DNA of 64,000 nt. It comes from Antedon mediterranea. Taxonomy: Eukaryota > Echinodermata > Crinoidea > Comatulida > Antedonidae. A program made the translations under genes and the position numbers. Position 1 is the first letter of the stretch. Each line of letters opens with the position of its first letter. The notes below the pieces were generated by a model. The model was not told the DNA's origin. It worked only from the letters and a program-made list of their open reading frames with translations, and did not search any database. The DNA lies in contig NC_092671.1 of assembly GCF_964355755.1 (NCBI RefSeq), positions 11,047,001 through 11,111,000 of the forward strand, given 5' to 3'. Positions 59,589-64,000 of the stretch are shown here, in pieces.

Positions 59589-60240
59589 TGACTGTTCACC
59601 ATCAAAAACAATGCAGAGAGATACTACTAGGGTTAGGCCTAACCAGTGAAGTTTATAGAGTTCGGATGGACGCCAACCAAGCCACCCAAATCGACAAGGA
59701 CCCAATACTACTAATTAGAATATTTAAAAAAAATACAACACATTTTATATTAATATTATTACTGATAGATTGTATACACATTGTAATGGAAGATGTGCTA
59801 AGCCATATCATTTATGCGAAAATATTCTTACCCAAATCTGGTGTAAAAACGAGCGACCATTCACAGTGCCAAACGATGACGAAGTCTGGTATTTCAAGCC
59901 CTATGACGTTATGAGGAAATGGGAAGGGATTTTTTCATTGACGTCAGGGGTTAAGGGTCACTGGTTTTACCTACGACGAGCTATATATCCAATACCAAAT
60001 TGGCGAGTAAATCATGTTTTACTTTAAATTAAATTTATACGCTCTTCCACAAGGTCAATTGTTAGTTATACATACAGACTATATTAAAACAATGATTTTG
60101 AACACGTAGGGCATTTCTTTGAATTCTTTCCTATTGTCGTTTTGTGGTAATTTACAGCTTTTTATATGTTTAACAAACGTACATAATCAATTGCGTCTGC
60201 ATCATGCTAGACTACAACTTCCGGTAGTGACGTAATCAGC
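59589..60240 (-). promoter_or_regulatory. Putative 5' exon and promoter of the bZIP gene
   Basis: The first coding exon begins at an acceptor (CTCATAG|ATT ATG, exon start 58781), so an upstream non-coding exon is expected. A good minus-strand donor (TCA|GTGAGT, exon end 59589) lies 0.8 kb upstream. At 60217-60235 the plus strand reads ACTTCCGG then TGACGTAA, an ETS site next to a CRE/ATF site, a common combination at TATA-less start sites. The link between these parts is inference. Confidence 0.35.
59770..60027 (+). other. Unassigned 85-residue open frame
   Basis: The frame begins MYTHCNGRCAKPYHLCENIL and contains DDEVWYFKPYDVMRKWEG and GHWFYLRRAIYPIPNWRV. Its composition (Trp, Cys, Tyr) is less AT-driven than chance frames nearby. 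A possible acceptor (CTGATAG) precedes it at about 59769. It overlaps, on the opposite strand, the proposed 5' region of the bZIP gene. No family is recognised; a fragment of a transposon gene or of a longer spliced gene are both possible. Confidence 0.2.
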
Positions 60241-60374
60241 ATATTTTTGGTAATAAAACTTTTTCACTAAGCTAGGGAATCTTCTGATATCAATATTCAT
60301 TAGACCGTACTTTAGTTAGCCAATCAAAATAAACGTATAAACAATTTTGCGGCGATGTTACATGTTGTTGAGGT

Positions 60375-62850
60375 AAAATATACTGTGTTTTACAATAACC
60401 AATTTGGTTAGAGTAAAACACAATGATAAGAATAGAGGAAACATTTAATAATATGATAAATGACATTTACATAGCAATTTATCACTGTGTTTTACTATAA
60501 CCAATTTGGTTAGAGTAAAACACAATGATAAAGAATAGGAAACGTTTAATAATAATAATGATAAATGTCATTACATAGCAATTTATCACTGTGTTTTACT
60601 ATAACCAATTTGGTTAGAGTAAAACACAATGATATAGAATAGGAAACATTTAATAATATGATAAATGACATTTACATAGCAATTTAGCACTGTGTTTTAC
60701 TATAAACAATTTGGTTAAAAAAGGGCAGAATGATAAAGAATAGGAATTTAATAATATGATATATGACATTTACATAGCAATTTAGCACTGTGTTTTACTA
60801 TAACCAATTTGGTTAAAGTAAAGCAGAATGATAAAGAATAGGAATTTAATAATATGATATATGACATTCACATAGCAATTTAGCACTGTGTTTTACTATA
60901 ACCAATTTGATTAGAGTAAAACACAATGATAAAGAATAGGAAACATTTAATAATATGATATATGACATTCACATAGCAATTTAGCACTGTGTTTTACTAT
61001 AACCAATTTGGTTAGAGTAAAACACAATGATATAGAATAGGAAACATTTAATAATTTGATAAATGACATTTACATAGCAATTTAGCACTGTGTTTTACTA
61101 TAACCAATTTGGTTAAAGTAAAACACAATGATAAAGAATAGGAAACATTTAATAATATGATAAATGACATTTACATAGCAATTTAGCACTGTGTTTTACT
61201 ATAACCAATTTGGTTAAAGTAAAGCAGAATGATAAAGAATAGGAATTTAATAATATGATATATGACATTTACATAGCAATTTAGCACTGTATTTTACTAT
61301 AACCAATTTGATTAGAGTAAAACACAATGATAAAGAATAGGAAACATTTAATAATAATGATTATTTACATAGCAGTTTAGCACTGTGTTTTACTATAACC
61401 AATTTGGTTATAGTAAAACACAATGATATAGAATAGGAAACATTTAATAATAATGATAAATGACATTTACATAGCAATTTATCACTGTGTTTTACTATAA
61501 CCAATTTGGTTATGGTAAAGCACAATGATATAGAATAGGAAACATTTAATAATATGATAAATGACATTTACATAGCAATTTAGCACTGTGTTTTACTATA
61601 TAGAATTGGAAACATTTAATAATATGATAAATGTCATTACATAGCAATTTATCACTGTGTTTTACTATAACCAATTTGGTTAGGGTAAAACACAATGATA
61701 TAGAATAGGAAACATTTAATAATATGATAAATGACATTTACATAGCAATTTAGCACTGTGTTTTACTATATAGAATAGGAAACATTTAATAATATGATAA
61801 ATGACATTTACATAGAAATTTAGCACTGTGTTTTACTATAACCAATTTGGTTAAAGTAAAACACAATGATAAAGAATATGAAACATTTAATAATTTGATA
61901 AATGACATTCACATAGCAATTTAGCACTGTGTTTTACTATAACCAATTTGGTTATGGTAAAGCACAATGATATAGAATAGGAAACATTTAATAATATGAT
62001 AAATGACATTTACATAGCAATTTAGCACTGTGTTTTACTATAACCAATTCGGTTATGGTAAAGCACAATGATATAGAATAGGAAACATTTAATTATAATG
62101 ATTATTTACATAGCAATTTATCACTGTGTTTTACTATAACCAATTTGATTATGGTAAGACACAATGATAAAGAATAGGAAACATTTAATAATAATGATTA
62201 TTTACATAGCAATTTAGCACCATGTTTTACTATAACCAATTTGATTAGAGTAAAACACAATGACAAAGAATAGGAAACATTTAATAATAATGATTATTTA
62301 CATAGCTAGCAATTTAGCACAATGTTTTACTATAACCAATTTGGTTAGAGTAAAACACAATGATAAAGAATAGGAAACATTTAATAATAATGATTATTTA
62401 CATAACAATTTAGCACAATGTTTTACTATAACCAATTTGATTAGAGTAAAACACAATGATATAGAATAGGAACATTTAATAACATGATAAATGACATTCA
62501 CATAGAAATTTAGCACTGTGTTTTACTATAACCAATTTGATTAGAGTAAAGCACAATGATAAAGAATAGGAAACATTTAATAATATGATAAATGACATTT
62601 ACATAGTAATTTATCACTGTGTTTTACTATAACCAATTTGGTTAGAGTAAAACATTTTAACTATGATAAATGATATTTAGCACTGTGCTGGATACAGTAA
62701 AACACAAATAAAGAATAGGAAACATAATAAATAATATGATACATTTACATACAAATTTAGTATTGTGTTTTACTATAGCCAATTTGGTTACAGTAAAACA
62801 CAATGATAATGAAACATTTATTATATGATGTTATTTACATAGCAAATTAT
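60375..62850 (+). repeat. Satellite of about 100-bp monomers with an internal palindrome
   Basis: About 25 head-to-tail units, e.g. starting near 60486, 60590, 60691, 60789, 60887, 60988, 61089, 61190. Each contains GTGTTTTACTATAACCAA then TTTGGTTAGAGTAAAACAC, a near-perfect 37-38-bp palindrome, followed by AAGAATAGGAAACATTTAAT and GATAAATGACATTTACATAG. Divergence between units is mostly single substitutions, with degraded units at the right edge (62640-62850). Short open frames here are artefacts of the repeat. Confidence 0.92.
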
Positions 62851-63010
62851 TATATTAAACATATCTTATTATCTAAACGTTATGATAAAGAATAGGATAC
62901 ATATAATGTAATAATATAATAAATACAAGTTACATAGTTTATCATCTTGTTTTACAGAACCAATTTGGTGACACAGTTAAACACAGTGATAAAGAATAGA
63001 AACTGTTTTA

Positions 63011-63420
63011 GGTTATAACCCTAACCCTAGTTTGAAGCGACATAATAAAATTAATTCATCGCGAAAAAGTACGTATCGTATTCAGAAACTTTTGAAATTT
63101 GTTAAATATGTTTAATAGGTTCTTACGTCTATAAAACAAACAAAAAATATAAATTTTACGAAAAATTCGTGATTTTAATAATTTGCATTTCTAAAAATGT
63201 ACACTTATGAAATACCATACATTTTCCAACACATTTTTACTTCATTGATGATTCCCAGAAATCAAAATAAAACAAATTATGATATTTCTTTTACATTATA
63301 GATGTAAGAACCTATATTGAACATGTACCAAATTTCAAACGTTTTTTAAGACGATACGTATTTTTTATCGATGAATTAAGTATGTGATCGCTTCAAACTA
63401 GGGTTAGGGTTAAATAACCT
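63011..63420. mobile_element. Fold-back element with CCCTAACCCTAG termini
   Basis: Left end GGTTATAACCCTAACCCTAG and right end CTAGGGTTAGGGTTAAATAACC are followed inward by mirrored TTTGAAGCGA, GAATTAATTCATCG-type and TACGTATCG segments. A further mirrored pair, AATAGGTTCTTACGTCTATA and TAGATGTAAGAACCTATA, extends the arms to about 150 bp. No coding frame. Confidence 0.8.
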
Positions 63421-63640
63421 AACAGTTCCATTCTTTAACACTGTGTTTAACTTTTAACCAAATTGGTTTTAGTACAACACAATGATAAACTATGTACATT
63501 TTATTTTTCATATTACATTATAGGATACATATAATGTAATAATAATAAATACAAGTTACATAGTTTATCATCTTGTTTTACAGAACCAATTTGGGTTGGT
63601 TACACAGTTAAACACAGTGATAAAGAATAGACACTGGTTT

Positions 63641-64000
63641 AGGTTATATAACTCTAACCCTAGTTTGAAGCGATCACATACTTAATTCATCGCGAAAAAA
63701 TACGTATCGTATTCAGAAACATTTGAAATTTGGTAAATATGTTCAATAGGTTCTTTTGTCTATAAAACAAACAAAAAATAAAAGTTTCAAGACAAATTCG
63801 TGATTTTAATAATTTGCATTTCTAAACATTTACACTTATGAAAGACAATACATTTCCAACACATTTTTACTTCATTGATGATTCCCAGAAATCAAAATAA
63901 AACTATTAGGATATTTCTTTTGCATTATAGATGTAAGAACCTATATTGAACATATCTACCAAATATCAAACGTTTTTCAAGACGATACGTATTTTTAGCG
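63641..64000. mobile_element. Second copy of the CCCTAACCCTAG fold-back element (cut by window end)
   Basis: Begins AGGTTATATAACTCTAACCC and follows the sequence of the 63011-63420 copy closely (TAGTTTGAAGCGATCACATA, AATAATTTGCATTTCTAAA, CATTGATGATTCCCAGAAAT). The right terminus lies beyond base 64000. Confidence 0.75.

Larger units (their letters stand above)
62870..64000 (+). repeat. Longer repeat unit (about 630 bp) adjoining the satellite
   Basis: Two successive units are seen. GGATACATATAATGTAATAA at 62895 recurs at 63523, and in both it is followed by CAAGTTACATAGTTTATCAT, CTTGTTTTACAGAACCAATT, a fold-back element, and a diverged satellite palindrome (about 63430-63490 in the first unit). 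The second unit is cut by the window edge. This is a higher-order arrangement combining satellite monomers and a transposon-like insert. Confidence 0.8.

Noticed and set aside
61361-61737. Two similar short open frames on the minus strand
   Set aside because: They are translations of the satellite monomers and repeat with the array.
63011-63030. True telomere or interstitial telomeric array
   Set aside because: Only about two CCCTAA units are present, as part of a terminal inverted repeat that recurs in the second copy.

Overview
This window is AT-rich metazoan nuclear DNA. Genes have many short exons, GT-AG introns and 3' tracts rich in AATAAA. Every gene I recognise has a vertebrate counterpart. 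The gene set, the abundant TAGGCCTAGCC-type simple repeats and the dense load of short inverted-repeat elements suggest an invertebrate deuterostome, most likely an echinoderm. That taxonomic guess is an inference, because no species marker is visible. All gene models below were spliced by hand; exon phases were checked and the frames close exactly.

Layout: (1) 173-880 (-), first two coding exons of VPS16, running off the left edge. (2) 1323-16744 (+), a complete 24-exon PDIA5-like protein disulfide isomerase, head-to-head with VPS16. It is enlarged to five CGHC thioredoxin domains and ends in KEEL. Its introns hold a 3.7-kb fold-back element, a pogo/Tigger-like element and several MITEs. (3) 16745-20017, no gene seen. 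(4) 20018-24661 (-), a Ras-like small GTPase with a non-coding first exon and TATA box. (5) 24662-30877, gene-poor, rich in inverted-repeat elements; one of them carries a near-copy of the GTPase first exon. (6) 30878-38176 (-), SLC25A42-like mitochondrial carrier, with a 4.2-kb CR1/Jockey-type LINE inserted in intron 3 in the same orientation. (7) 39126-40964 (+), CALML4-like calmodulin-related protein, divergent from SLC25A42. (8) 43785-48733 (-), a 559-residue coiled-coil protein of unknown family with an MGC lipidation-type N-terminus. (9) 52155-58778 (-), a complete ATF2/ATF7/CREB5-type bZIP factor. (10) 60375-62850, a satellite of about 100-bp monomers each containing a near-perfect palindrome, followed by a longer repeat unit of about 630 bp with a fold-back element whose ends read CCCTAACCCTAG.

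The genes do not form a functional pathway; they are independent housekeeping and regulatory genes. The most distinctive signals are the domain-expanded PDIA5 with its repeated exon modules, the large fold-back element, the MITE carrying a first-exon-like segment, the unassigned coiled-coil gene, and the palindromic satellite with its embedded fold-back units.
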